A DNA stretch of 64,000 nt from Rouxiella sp. S1S-2 (GTDB taxonomy: Bacteria; Pseudomonadota; Gammaproteobacteria; Enterobacterales; Enterobacteriaceae). The position numbers were made by a program, and so were the translations under genes. Location: assembly GCF_009208105.1 (NCBI RefSeq), contig NZ_WFKL01000001.1, positions 2,108,001 to 2,172,000 on the forward strand, read 5' to 3'. Below the pieces are notes generated by a model. That model did no database searches. It was not told the DNA's origin and saw nothing but the letters and a program-made list of their open reading frames with translations. Below are positions 1 through 8,460 of the stretch, one piece after another. How positions within the stretch are numbered: the stretch's first letter is position 1; every line of letters starts with the position of its first letter.

Positions 1-216
1 TATGGCACCGCTTATCTTTTTATTACTCACGACTTGAATCTGGTGCGGCAAATCGCCCATCGCGTCGCGGTGATGTATCGCGGTGATTTGGTCGAGATGC
101 TGCCCGGCAAAGAGATGCGGCAACACGCGAAGCATAACTATACCCAAGCGCTGCTGGCGGCGGTGCATACGCCTGCCGCAGGCGCCCTGGAACCCCAACG
201 TATTGAACTCTCCTGA
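1..216 (+). CDS. Peptide/nickel-type ABC transporter ATPase, C-terminal fragment
   Basis: The reading frame is open from the first base, so this is the 3' end of a gene that starts outside the window. The visible 71 residues begin just before the H-loop (LFITHDLNLV) and continue with the RVAVMYRGDLVE stretch typical of OppD/DppD/GsiA-type ATPases. The end lacks the usual Cys/Pro-rich oligopeptide C-terminal extension, or carries only a short version. It would energise uptake of peptides or similar small molecules at the inner membrane. The next gene starts 15 bases after the stop, so the two peptidase-like genes downstream probably belong to the same operon. The substrate cannot be told from this fragment. 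Confidence 0.85.
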   Translation, partial: YGTAYLFITHDLNLVRQIAHRVAVMYRGDLVEMLPGKEMRQHAKHNYTQALLAAVHTPAAGALEPQRIELS

Positions 217-231
217 ATGAAAGGTTTACCG

Positions 232-1458
232 ATGAATTCTGAACAGCTTTTGGCTTCGATAGATGATGAATATTGCCTGAGTTTTCTGGCGCGCATGGTG
301 CAACATAAAAGCTACAGCGCTACCGACGGTGAGCGCAGGTTAGCGGAGTACATGGCCAGTCAGATGCAGGCGCTGGGGCTTGAGACTCAGCTTCAACCGG
401 TTCCGGGAGACCGTTTAAATGCGATTGGCACACTGCCAGGCGTGGGCGGCGGCGGCAACAGCCTGCTGTTTAACGGGCATCTTGATACCAATCCGGTGAC
501 CGAAGGCTGGACCGTTGACCCGTGGGAAGGGAAAATTGACGACGAGTTTATCTACGGCATCGGCGTGTCGAATATGAAGGCCGGTGACGCCGCCTATTTC
601 TGTGCGCTGAAAACGCTGATTGACGCGGGGGTCAAGCTCAAGGGCGACGTTATTCTGACCTACGTTGTGGGCGAGTTGCAGGGCGGGGTGGGCACTATCG
701 CTGCTATAGAACAGGGCATCAAGGCCGATTACTTTATCAATTCCGAACCCACCGACGTGCAGGCGCTGACCATGCACGCGGGGTCACTGATGTTCACCAT
801 CGAGCTGACCGGCGATACCCGCCACTTATCTAAGCGCGAGGAGGCGGTAGACGCCATCGTCGCGGCGATTGAGCTCATTCCACAAATCAATGCCATGACG
901 TTTACCGGTGCTGAAACTGCCGATCATTTGAAAATTAACCGTGGGCATATCGGGTCAATTCATGGGGCATTGGGCCGCGAGTTGCAGGACTGGCGTCCAC
1001 CACAGGTGGCGGATTTTGTGCGTTTGAAAGGATCAGCGCGATTTGCACCTGGCCAAACCGTTGACGGAGTATTGGTCGATATTCAGCATCTGCTCGATGC
1101 GCTGTGTGCAAAATATCCCGGCCTGCAGGCCGAGCTGATTGACGATGGCAAACGCGACCGCCCAACCATGCTGCCGTTTGAAGTCTCTGGCGAATCGCCG
1201 ATTGTCAAAGCGGTCGGGCGCGCCTATCGTCAGATTCGCGGTGAAGATCAGCCTACCGGCGTCATTACCCCTCCGGCTTTTTACGGGACCGACGCGGCGC
1301 ACTTTTACCAGATGTTAGGAATGGAAGGCATCGTTTGCGGTCCGGGCGGAAAATTCAATACCATGCCGGACGAGCGTGTGCACATTCGCGATTTTCTGGA
1401 CATTGTGCGCATCTATCTGCTGGCGATCCTAGAGATTTGCCAACCGGTTGAGGAATAA
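232..1458 (+). CDS. M20-family peptidase/deacylase homolog with degenerate metal site
   Basis: A 408-residue protein of the ArgE/DapE/CPG2 (M20) fold. I chose ATG 232 over ATG 217 because AAAGG lies 7 bases before it. Family members hydrolyse amide bonds with two zinc ions. First-metal ligands His83 and Asp85 (GHLDTNP) and Glu172 (SEPTD) are present, as is the general base Glu148. By eye alignment the bridging Asp is Asn114 (GVSNMKAG), the second-metal Glu is Leu149 (GELQGG) and the second-metal His is Asn376 (FNTMPDE). One metal site is therefore probably lost. The gene sits between the transporter ATPase and an M24-fold gene 3 bases downstream, so it is presumably co-transcribed with both. 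It could be a one-metal hydrolase or a non-catalytic binding protein; the substrate is unknown. Confidence 0.8.
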   Translation: MNSEQLLASIDDEYCLSFLARMVQHKSYSATDGERRLAEYMASQMQALGLETQLQPVPGDRLNAIGTLPGVGGGGNSLLFNGHLDTNPVTEGWTVDPWEGKIDDEFIYGIGVSNMKAGDAAYFCALKTLIDAGVKLKGDVILTYVVGELQGGVGTIAAIEQGIKADYFINSEPTDVQALTMHAGSLMFTIELTGDTRHLSKREEAVDAIVAAIELIPQINAMTFTGAETADHLKINRGHIGSIHGALGRELQDWRPPQVADFVRLKGSARFAPGQTVDGVLVDIQHLLDALCAKYPGLQAELIDDGKRDRPTMLPFEVSGESPIVKAVGRAYRQIRGEDQPTGVITPPAFYGTDAAHFYQMLGMEGIVCGPGGKFNTMPDERVHIRDFLDIVRIYLLAILEICQPVEE

Positions 1459-1461
1459 CCC

Positions 1462-2607
1462 ATGCCTGCGCCTGTCAACACGTCTGCTTTGATTCGTACG
1501 CGTGAGGCGATGCGTGCAGCAGGTTCAGACCTGCTGCTTATTGACCACGCCGAGCTGCTGTTTTGGCTAACCGGCTTTACCGTATCCGAAACGATGTATC
1601 GCGCCTGTTTGGTTCCCCTTCACGGGGAGCCTTGGATAGTGTTGCGCGCGCTGGACGCGGCACCGTGCACGCAGTCCGGCTGGATAAGTGACATTGTCAC
1701 TTATCATGATGATGAAAACCCGTGGCAGTGCGTCGCCAACAGCATTATTGCACGAGGATTTCAGCGCGCAGCGCTAGGTGCTGATTATCACTCTTACGGC
1801 ATGACAGTTTATACCCTGCAGCAGCTTGCTGGCCGACTGCCTGAGGTACACTGGATAGAAATGAGCGGCGTCAGCGACAGCCTGCGACAGGCTAAATTCC
1901 CCACCGAAATCGATAAACTGCGGCAGGCGGCCGGGGTCGCCGACAGGGCTTATTTGGCCATTGAGCAGCAGGTGCACGCGGGGTGGCGAGTGCGTGATGT
2001 TGCGGCGCTGTGTGCGGGTATTTTTCTGCGCGAAGGGGCTGACAGCGGTGAAACCGGTCCGATAGTCCGTTCAGTGGGTGACAGTGGTTTTTTACATGCG
2101 CAGACGCATGACGAGACCCTGAATCGCGCCGATATTTTACATGTTGAACTGACGCCAAAAGTCGATTATTACAGCGCGCGGTTGATGCGACCGTTTATCG
2201 TCGGCGGTCCTTCCACGCAGCAGTCATCGGTCTCTGCTCAGCTGATTGCTCTTCAGGATCAGCAAATTGCCGCGATGAAACCCGGCGTTTGTGCCGCTGA
2301 AATCGATGCCATCGTGCGCGACGGCGTGCTCAATGCCGGACTGCGCGGTGAATACGGTAATGTCACCGGCTATGCGCTGGGAATTTATGGCCGCACGCCG
2401 CGGCCGAGCGATTTCTCACACTGCTTTACCCCTGAGTCGCACTGGTGGCTGGAGGAAAACAGTGTGTTTCATATGTATACCTCTGCGCAGGGGCTGGCGT
2501 TCAGTGAAACGGTGTGGGTTACGCCCGAAGGTGGCGTGCGCCTTAGCCAACTGCCACGGAAGCTTTTTTCCCTGCATGAGTGTCCAGATGACCGTTTGCC
2601 AATATAG
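1462..2607 (+). CDS. Creatinase/aminopeptidase-P fold (M24) protein lacking metal ligands
   Basis: A 381-residue pita-bread-fold protein with an N-terminal creatinase-type domain (about 10-140) and a C-terminal M24 domain (about 150-370). In metal-dependent M24 enzymes five Asp/His/Glu residues bind two metals. Here the corresponding places read HVELTP, YYSARLMRP, TGYALG, HMYTSA and AFSETVWVT, so by eye none of the five is kept. That pattern fits creatinase-like, metal-free C-N hydrolases better than Xaa-Pro peptidases. It starts 3 bases after the M20 homolog and ends the operon that began upstream. Inference: the pair processes a small amidic compound brought in by the upstream ABC transporter. 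An ectoine-hydrolase-like role is possible but not shown. Confidence 0.78.
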   Translation: MPAPVNTSALIRTREAMRAAGSDLLLIDHAELLFWLTGFTVSETMYRACLVPLHGEPWIVLRALDAAPCTQSGWISDIVTYHDDENPWQCVANSIIARGFQRAALGADYHSYGMTVYTLQQLAGRLPEVHWIEMSGVSDSLRQAKFPTEIDKLRQAAGVADRAYLAIEQQVHAGWRVRDVAALCAGIFLREGADSGETGPIVRSVGDSGFLHAQTHDETLNRADILHVELTPKVDYYSARLMRPFIVGGPSTQQSSVSAQLIALQDQQIAAMKPGVCAAEIDAIVRDGVLNAGLRGEYGNVTGYALGIYGRTPRPSDFSHCFTPESHWWLEENSVFHMYTSAQGLAFSETVWVTPEGGVRLSQLPRKLFSLHECPDDRLPI

Positions 2608-2706
2608 TTTGCACAACATCTAAACTTCCTTATTACCAAATCGCTGAGTAATGCTATGATTTCTTCTAAAGAAATACCCCGCAAGACTCAGTGAATTAGG
2701 AAAATA

Positions 2707-4395
2707 ATGGGCTTTAAAGCGCTGCAAAAATCCGATTGGGTAAACGTGTTGATTGCTATTCCCGCCGGGATTATTGCTGCATTAGTGACCATCGGTTTTC
2801 GTCTGGCGATTAGCGGCATAAACGGCCTGATGTTTACCGATGGTTCGGATATAACCCGTGCTTTCCGTGAATATCCTCTCCTGGCCTGGCCGCTCATCAC
2901 CACCATCGGCGGTCTGGTGGCCGGTTTCATTCTGTATTGGGCAATGCGCCATGAGTCACGCAACGGTAAAATGCCCGATTATCTCGACGTTATCGATCAA
3001 CGGCTGCCGGGTATTCCGGTGGTCAGCACTTTGCTGCGTTCACTGTCGTCGCTGGCCAGTATCGCCAGCGGAGGCTCTATCGGTCGAGAAGGCGCGATGG
3101 TACAACTTTCGGCGCTCAGCGGCAGCCTGCTAGGGCGCTTTAGCCGATTTTCAACCCTGCATCAGTCCGACGTAATTGCCATGGCCGCCGCCGGAGGGTT
3201 GGCTGCGGTCTATCACGCGCCGTTTGCCGGTGCGCTGTTTGTCGCCGAAATCGCCTTTGGCGTCACTGCCGTTCAACGGCTTATTCCGCTGTTTATTTCC
3301 GCCTCGGTGGCCGTGTTGACGGTGCGTTCCCTGACCCACTATGCCCCGCTTTATCTCTATTCATCCGCCGTATTTAGCCCGACGCCGAGTGCGATTATTA
3401 CCGTACTGGCGATAGGCGCTATTACCGGCATTTTGGGTCCGCTGTTTATTGCCTCGATTGATAAAGTCCGCAAGACGATGCAACCGATAAGCCATCCCGC
3501 GCTGCGTCTGGGGCTGGGTGGGCTGGCGGTAGGGCTGGTGGCTATGGTTTCGCCGCTGGTGCTGGGTAACGGCTTTGAAGTGATCGACCTTATTCTCAAC
3601 AACGGCAATCTGCACACTTCGCTGCTGCTGTTGCTGGTGCTAAAAATTGTCGCGACGGCAATTACTGTCGGCTCAGGTGCGGTGGGTGGGCTGTTTACCC
3701 CGTCGCTGCTGATTGGCGCGGCGGGCGGGGCGCTGGTTTGTACCTGTCTGCAGTGGATGGGGTTAGATCCCGGGCCAATGGGGCTGTATGCCGCGATTGG
3801 CATGAGTGCGCTGTTGGCCGCGACCAGCCATGCACCGCTGATGTCGATTATGATGGCGTTTGAAATGACCCTCAACAGCTCGCTGCTGTTCCCGCTGATG
3901 CTGGCTACGGCGATTTCTTACGTAGTGGCCTCGCGCTTCAAGGCCAGCGGAACTTATCCGGTGTTAACCCGCCATAATGCACGCTTTGCGGCAAAAAGTG
4001 ATTTTGAAAACGGCACGGTCGCCGAGCTGATGTGCCCATGTTCTAAGATGTATATTGACGCGACGCTCGCAGAAGTGGTGAGTGAAGGGCTGAAACAGCG
4101 CACGCGTTTTGTCTACGTTGTCGACAGAGAAGAGCGTTTTCTCGGCGTGGTACCGACCAACGTGCTAGCCAGTGGCATTATCGACGGTACGCTGAGCAAA
4201 GAGAGCCGCATTGACACCTACATTGAGCACGAATTTATCGTGCTTTATCAGCAGTCGAGCTACGAGCAGGCTTGGGCAACGTTCAGTTCGTCACCGCTTG
4301 AACGCCTGCCGGTGCTTGAAAACGCCCAATCGCGCCGCCTGCTGGGTGTAATCACCAAAGCGGCACTGCTGAGTAAGGCGAAAGATTTTCTGTAG
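2707..4395 (+). CDS. ClC-family chloride channel/transporter with C-terminal CBS domains
   Basis: A 562-residue inner-membrane protein. The ClC core covers about residues 15-420, with the selectivity segment SGGSIGREGAMVQ at 122-133; Glu128 is the expected gating glutamate. The GxFxP element is GGLFTP around 327-332. The segment corresponding to the proton-glutamate loop of E. coli ClcA reads FVAEIAFG near 178-185. About 140 residues after the core (440-562) look like a CBS pair. E. coli ClcB is shorter and, as I recall, has no CBS domains, so this is a ClcB-like longer type. AGGA precedes the ATG by 6 bases. A short stem (2659-2675) lies between it and the upstream operon. It is probably a separate transcription unit; channel versus antiporter is undecided. 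Confidence 0.88.
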   Translation: MGFKALQKSDWVNVLIAIPAGIIAALVTIGFRLAISGINGLMFTDGSDITRAFREYPLLAWPLITTIGGLVAGFILYWAMRHESRNGKMPDYLDVIDQRLPGIPVVSTLLRSLSSLASIASGGSIGREGAMVQLSALSGSLLGRFSRFSTLHQSDVIAMAAAGGLAAVYHAPFAGALFVAEIAFGVTAVQRLIPLFISASVAVLTVRSLTHYAPLYLYSSAVFSPTPSAIITVLAIGAITGILGPLFIASIDKVRKTMQPISHPALRLGLGGLAVGLVAMVSPLVLGNGFEVIDLILNNGNLHTSLLLLLVLKIVATAITVGSGAVGGLFTPSLLIGAAGGALVCTCLQWMGLDPGPMGLYAAIGMSALLAATSHAPLMSIMMAFEMTLNSSLLFPLMLATAISYVVASRFKASGTYPVLTRHNARFAAKSDFENGTVAELMCPCSKMYIDATLAEVVSEGLKQRTRFVYVVDREERFLGVVPTNVLASGIIDGTLSKESRIDTYIEHEFIVLYQQSSYEQAWATFSSSPLERLPVLENAQSRRLLGVITKAALLSKAKDFL

Positions 4396-4502
4396 TTCGG
4401 TCAACTACCCCCAAATAGCCAGTCACGTCTCCTGACATAAATAAGCGCTCATATATGGGCGATAAAACCTTAATTATCAATAAATTAAACTATAGTCCTT
4501 TC

Positions 4503-4518
4503 TACTCCATAAGGGGTA
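4503..4518. promoter_or_regulatory. NarL/NarP 7-2-7 site upstream of narG
   Basis: The sequence TACTCCA-TA-AGGGGTA fits the NarL/NarP inverted heptamer arrangement (TACYYMT, 2 bases, AKRRGTA) at 13 of 14 positions; only the last base of the left arm differs. Its centre is about 51 bases upstream of the centre of the FNR-like box. Binding by NarL, encoded at 34.1 kb, is inferred. Confidence 0.6.
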
Positions 4519-4554
4519 TGTCCACCGTCTTCCTTTTGTCTCTCTCAATCAGGA

Positions 4555-4568
4555 TTGATCGCCGTCAA
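4555..4568. promoter_or_regulatory. FNR box of the narG promoter
   Basis: TTGAT-CGCC-GTCAA matches the FNR consensus TTGAT-N4-ATCAA at 9 of 10 positions. A weak -10 (TACCCT, 4591-4596) lies where a class II FNR promoter needs it, placing the start site near 4603 with the box centred about 41.5 bases upstream. As I recall, the E. coli narG promoter has the same layout. This gives oxygen control of narGHJI. Confidence 0.7.
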
Positions 4569-4710
4569 AGGGGACCGGGCTTCCCGTGCCTACCCTAGCG
4601 GCAATTTTAATAATGTCATCCTGCGTTGTTGTCTGTGGGCAACGCCACGCATTTTTTTGAAGACAATGAACGACAGTGCGCCTCAGGCGTCTGCATCAGG
4701 AGGTTTCTGG

Positions 4711-7700
4711 ATGAGCAAGTTTCTTGACCGGTTTCGTTATTTTAAACAACTGGCCGAACCGTTTGCCGATGGGCACGGGCAAACGTTAAACACCAATCGC
4801 GATTGGGAAGACGGCTACCGCAGCCGCTGGCAGCACGATAAAATTGTGCGCTCTACCCACGGCGTGAACTGCACCGGCTCCTGCAGCTGGAAAATTTACG
4901 TCAAGAACGGTCTGGTCACCTGGGAAACGCAGCAGACCGACTATCCGCGCACGCGTCCGGACTTGCCTAACCATGAGCCACGCGGCTGCCCGCGCGGTGC
5001 AAGCTACTCCTGGTATCTTTACAGCGCCAACCGCCTGAAGTATCCCCTGATGCGTAAAAAGCTGATCCAGCTTTGGCGTGAGGCCAAGCTTCAGCACAGC
5101 GATCCGGTCGATGCCTGGGGTTCAATCGTCAGTGACCCTGAGAAATCTAAAACCTATAAAGTGGCGCGCGGACGCGGCGGGTTCGTCCGTTCGAGCTGGC
5201 AGGAAGTGAATGAACTGATTGCTGCCGCCAATGTTTACACCGCCAAGACCTTTGGTCCGGATCGCATTCTCGGCTTTTCGCCTATTCCCGCGATGTCGAT
5301 GGTGTCCTACGCCGCCGGTTCGCGCTATTTGTCGCTAATTGGCGGCGTGTGCCTGAGCTTTTATGACTGGTACTGCGACCTGCCACCGGCCTCGCCAATG
5401 ACCTGGGGTGAACAAACAGACGTTCCTGAGTCGGCCGACTGGTACAACTCGTCCTACATTATCGCCTGGGGCTCAAACCTGCCGCAGACGCGCACGCCCG
5501 ATGCGCATTTTTTCAGTGAAGTTCGCTACAAAGGCACCAAAACGGTCGCCATCACACCAGACTACGCCGAAGTGGCCAAGCTTTGTGACCACTGGCTAGC
5601 GCCGAAACAAGGTACTGATAGCGCGCTGGCGCTGGCGATGGGACACGTTATTCTCAAATCTTTCCATCTGGATAATCCAAGCACCTACTTCATTGATTAT
5701 GTGCGGCGCTACACCGACATGCCGATGCTGGTGCTGCTCGAACCGCGCGAAGGGGGCCATTTTGCCGCCGGCCGTATGCTGCGAGCCTCTGACCTGGTCG
5801 ATAATCTGGGCCAGGAAAATAATCCGCAGTGGAAGACTATCGCACTTGATGAACACAGCAGTGAATTGGTGTCTCCGCTAGGCTCGATAGGCTATCGCTG
5901 GGGTGAAAAAGGGCAGTGGAATCTTGAAGCACGGGAAGGAAAAGACCAGCAGGAGGTTAAGCTCGCACTTAGCCTGCTTGGTCAGCACGACGACGTGGTT
6001 GAGGTGGGCTTCCCCTATTTTGGCGGTATTACGCACGAGCATTTCAGCAGTGTGGCGCTGGAAGAAATTCTGCTGCACAAGCTGCCGGTCAAACGCATTC
6101 GTTTGGCGGACGGCACGGAGGCGCAGGTCGCTAGCGTATACGACCTCACGCTGGCGAACTACGGCATTGAACGCGGTCTGGGTGACGAAAACTGTGCGCA
6201 AAGCTTTGATGACGTAAAAGCCTACAGTCCGGCGTGGGCCGAAAAAATCACCGGCGTGTCACAGCAAAATATTATTCGCATTGCCAGCGAGTTTGCAGAT
6301 ACCGCCGACAAAACCCACGGACGTTCGATGATTATCGTCGGCGCGGGCCTAAATCACTGGTATCACATGGACATGAACTACCGCGGCCTCATCAATATGC
6401 TGATTTTCTGCGGCTGTGTGGGCCAGAGCGGTGGCGGCTGGGCGCACTATGTCGGGCAGGAAAAACTGCGTCCGCAAACCGGTTGGCAACCGCTGGCCTT
6501 TGGCCTCGACTGGCAGCGACCGCCGCGTCAGATGAACGGAACTTCCTTCTTTTATAACCATTCAAGCCAGTGGCGCTATGAAACAGTGGCACCACAGTCG
6601 CTGCTTTCGCCTTTGGCCGATGCGTCCCGCTTTACCGGCAGCTTGATCGATTTCAACGTACGGGCCGAAAGAATGGGGTGGCTACCCTCGGCACCGCAGC
6701 TCAACGTTAATCCGTTGAATCTTGCCAAAATGGCTCAGTCGGCGGGGCAAAAGCTACAGGATTTCGCCGTCGATAGCCTAAAAAACGGCAGCATCCGCTT
6801 TGCCGCCGAACAGCCCGACGAGCCGCAAAACTATCCACGTAATCTTTTCGTCTGGCGATCCAACCTGCTGGGCTCCTCCGGTAAAGGTCATGAATACCTG
6901 CTCAAGTATCTACTCGGTACTGAAAACGGCATTCAGGGGAAAGATCTCGGTATTCAGGGTGAAACGCTGCCGGAAGAGGTTGAATGGCAAGACAAAGGCG
7001 GCGAGGGCAAGCTGGATTTGGTGGTTACGCTCGATTTTCGTCTGTCGAGCACCTGTCTCTACTCCGATATCGTGCTGCCGACTGCCACCTGGTATGAGAA
7101 AGACGACATGAATACCTCGGATATGCATCCCTTTATTCATCCGCTCTCTGCCGCCGTTGACCCTGCGTGGGAATCGAAAAGCGACTGGGACATCTATAAA
7201 GGCCTGGCGAAGGCGTTTTCGCGCGTTTGCGTCGGGCATTTAGGAGTAGAAACGGACCTGGTGACATTGCCTATCCAGCATGACTCTGCCGCTGAACTGG
7301 CCCAGCCGCTGGGCGTTGAGGAGTGGAAAAAGGGCGAGTGCGACCTTATTCCGGGCGTTACCGCACCGCATCTGGTGGCGGTTGAGCGCGATTATCCCAA
7401 CACTTATGCGCGATTTACCGCGTTGGGTCCGTTACTCGATAAACTGGGCAATGGTGGTAAAGGCATTAACTGGAATACCGACAGTGAAATCGAGCTGTTG
7501 AAAAAACTTAACTATACCCAACCCACCGGTGTGGCAACGGGGCGGCCGAAGATTGAAACAGCGATCGACGCGGCAGAAATTATTCTGACGCTGGCACCGG
7601 AAACCAACGGTCAGGTGGCGGTTAAAGCCTGGCAGGCGCTGGGCGAATTTACCGGCATTGACCATCGCCATCTTGCACTGAATAAAGAAGACGAGAAAAT

Positions 7701-8460
7701 CCGTTTCCGCGACCTTCAGGCGCAGCCACGCAAGATAATTTCCAGTCCGACCTGGTCGGGCCTTGAAGACGAACACGTCTCTTATAACGCCTGTTATACC
7801 AACGTGCATGAGCTTATCCCTTGGCGCACGCTGAGTGGCCGCCAGCAGATTTATCAGGATCACGAATGGATGCGCGCGTTTGGCGAAAGCCTGCTGGTCT
7901 ATCGTCCGCCGATTGATACCCGTGCCGCGCAGCCTTTTTTGAATGCCAAACCGAATGGCAACCCTGAAATGGCGCTGAATTTCATCACACCGCATCAGAA
8001 ATGGGGCATACATTCGACCTACAGCGACAATCTGCTGATGTTAACGCTGTCGCGCGGGGGGCCGATTGTCTGGCTGAGTGAGGACGATGCCCGTCAGTTG
8101 GGCGTTACCGATAACGACTGGATTGAGGCGTTTAACGCCAACGGCTCACTGACCGCGCGGGCGGTGGTCAGCCAACGCGTTCCATCAGGCATGACCATGA
8201 TGTACCACGCGCAGGAGCGTCTGGTGAATATTCCCGGCTCGGAAATCACCCAGCAGCGCGGCGGCATTCATAACTCGGTCACCCGTGTCACGCCAAAACC
8301 CACGCACATGATTGGCGGCTATGCCCAGCAGTCATACGGCTTCAACTACTACGGCACCGTGGGTTCAAATCGCGACGATTTTGTGGTGGTGCGAAAAATG
8401 AGTCGTATTGACTGGTTAGACGGCGAAGGCAATGACAGCGTGCAGGAGAGTGTTAAATGA
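4711..8460 (+). CDS. narG: Respiratory nitrate reductase alpha subunit NarG
   Basis: A 1249-residue Mo-bis-MGD catalytic subunit that reduces nitrate to nitrite on the cytoplasmic face of the inner membrane. The start at 4711 is set by a perfect AGGAGG at 4698-4703 and by the family N-terminus MSKFLDRFRYFKQ. The open frame continues to 4555, but that stretch holds the promoter. FS0 cluster ligands are His50, Cys54, Cys58 and Cys93, and the Mo ligand Asp223 lies in FYDWYCDLPP (Asp222 in mature E. coli numbering). Similarity to E. coli NarG is very high over the whole length, and the length matches (1247). It overlaps narH by 4 bases and heads a narGHJI operon behind an FNR box and a NarL site. 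No narK lies next to it. Confidence 0.98.
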   Translation: MSKFLDRFRYFKQLAEPFADGHGQTLNTNRDWEDGYRSRWQHDKIVRSTHGVNCTGSCSWKIYVKNGLVTWETQQTDYPRTRPDLPNHEPRGCPRGASYSWYLYSANRLKYPLMRKKLIQLWREAKLQHSDPVDAWGSIVSDPEKSKTYKVARGRGGFVRSSWQEVNELIAAANVYTAKTFGPDRILGFSPIPAMSMVSYAAGSRYLSLIGGVCLSFYDWYCDLPPASPMTWGEQTDVPESADWYNSSYIIAWGSNLPQTRTPDAHFFSEVRYKGTKTVAITPDYAEVAKLCDHWLAPKQGTDSALALAMGHVILKSFHLDNPSTYFIDYVRRYTDMPMLVLLEPREGGHFAAGRMLRASDLVDNLGQENNPQWKTIALDEHSSELVSPLGSIGYRWGEKGQWNLEAREGKDQQEVKLALSLLGQHDDVVEVGFPYFGGITHEHFSSVALEEILLHKLPVKRIRLADGTEAQVASVYDLTLANYGIERGLGDENCAQSFDDVKAYSPAWAEKITGVSQQNIIRIASEFADTADKTHGRSMIIVGAGLNHWYHMDMNYRGLINMLIFCGCVGQSGGGWAHYVGQEKLRPQTGWQPLAFGLDWQRPPRQMNGTSFFYNHSSQWRYETVAPQSLLSPLADASRFTGSLIDFNVRAERMGWLPSAPQLNVNPLNLAKMAQSAGQKLQDFAVDSLKNGSIRFAAEQPDEPQNYPRNLFVWRSNLLGSSGKGHEYLLKYLLGTENGIQGKDLGIQGETLPEEVEWQDKGGEGKLDLVVTLDFRLSSTCLYSDIVLPTATWYEKDDMNTSDMHPFIHPLSAAVDPAWESKSDWDIYKGLAKAFSRVCVGHLGVETDLVTLPIQHDSAAELAQPLGVEEWKKGECDLIPGVTAPHLVAVERDYPNTYARFTALGPLLDKLGNGGKGINWNTDSEIELLKKLNYTQPTGVATGRPKIETAIDAAEIILTLAPETNGQVAVKAWQALGEFTGIDHRHLALNKEDEKIRFRDLQAQPRKIISSPTWSGLEDEHVSYNACYTNVHELIPWRTLSGRQQIYQDHEWMRAFGESLLVYRPPIDTRAAQPFLNAKPNGNPEMALNFITPHQKWGIHSTYSDNLLMLTLSRGGPIVWLSEDDARQLGVTDNDWIEAFNANGSLTARAVVSQRVPSGMTMMYHAQERLVNIPGSEITQQRGGIHNSVTRVTPKPTHMIGGYAQQSYGFNYYGTVGSNRDDFVVVRKMSRIDWLDGEGNDSVQESVK

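Noticed and set aside
4555..4710. Upstream extension of the narG frame from TTG 4555
   Set aside because: The stretch overlaps the FNR box and promoter, and the perfect AGGAGG plus the conserved MSKFLDRFRYFKQ start point to ATG 4711.
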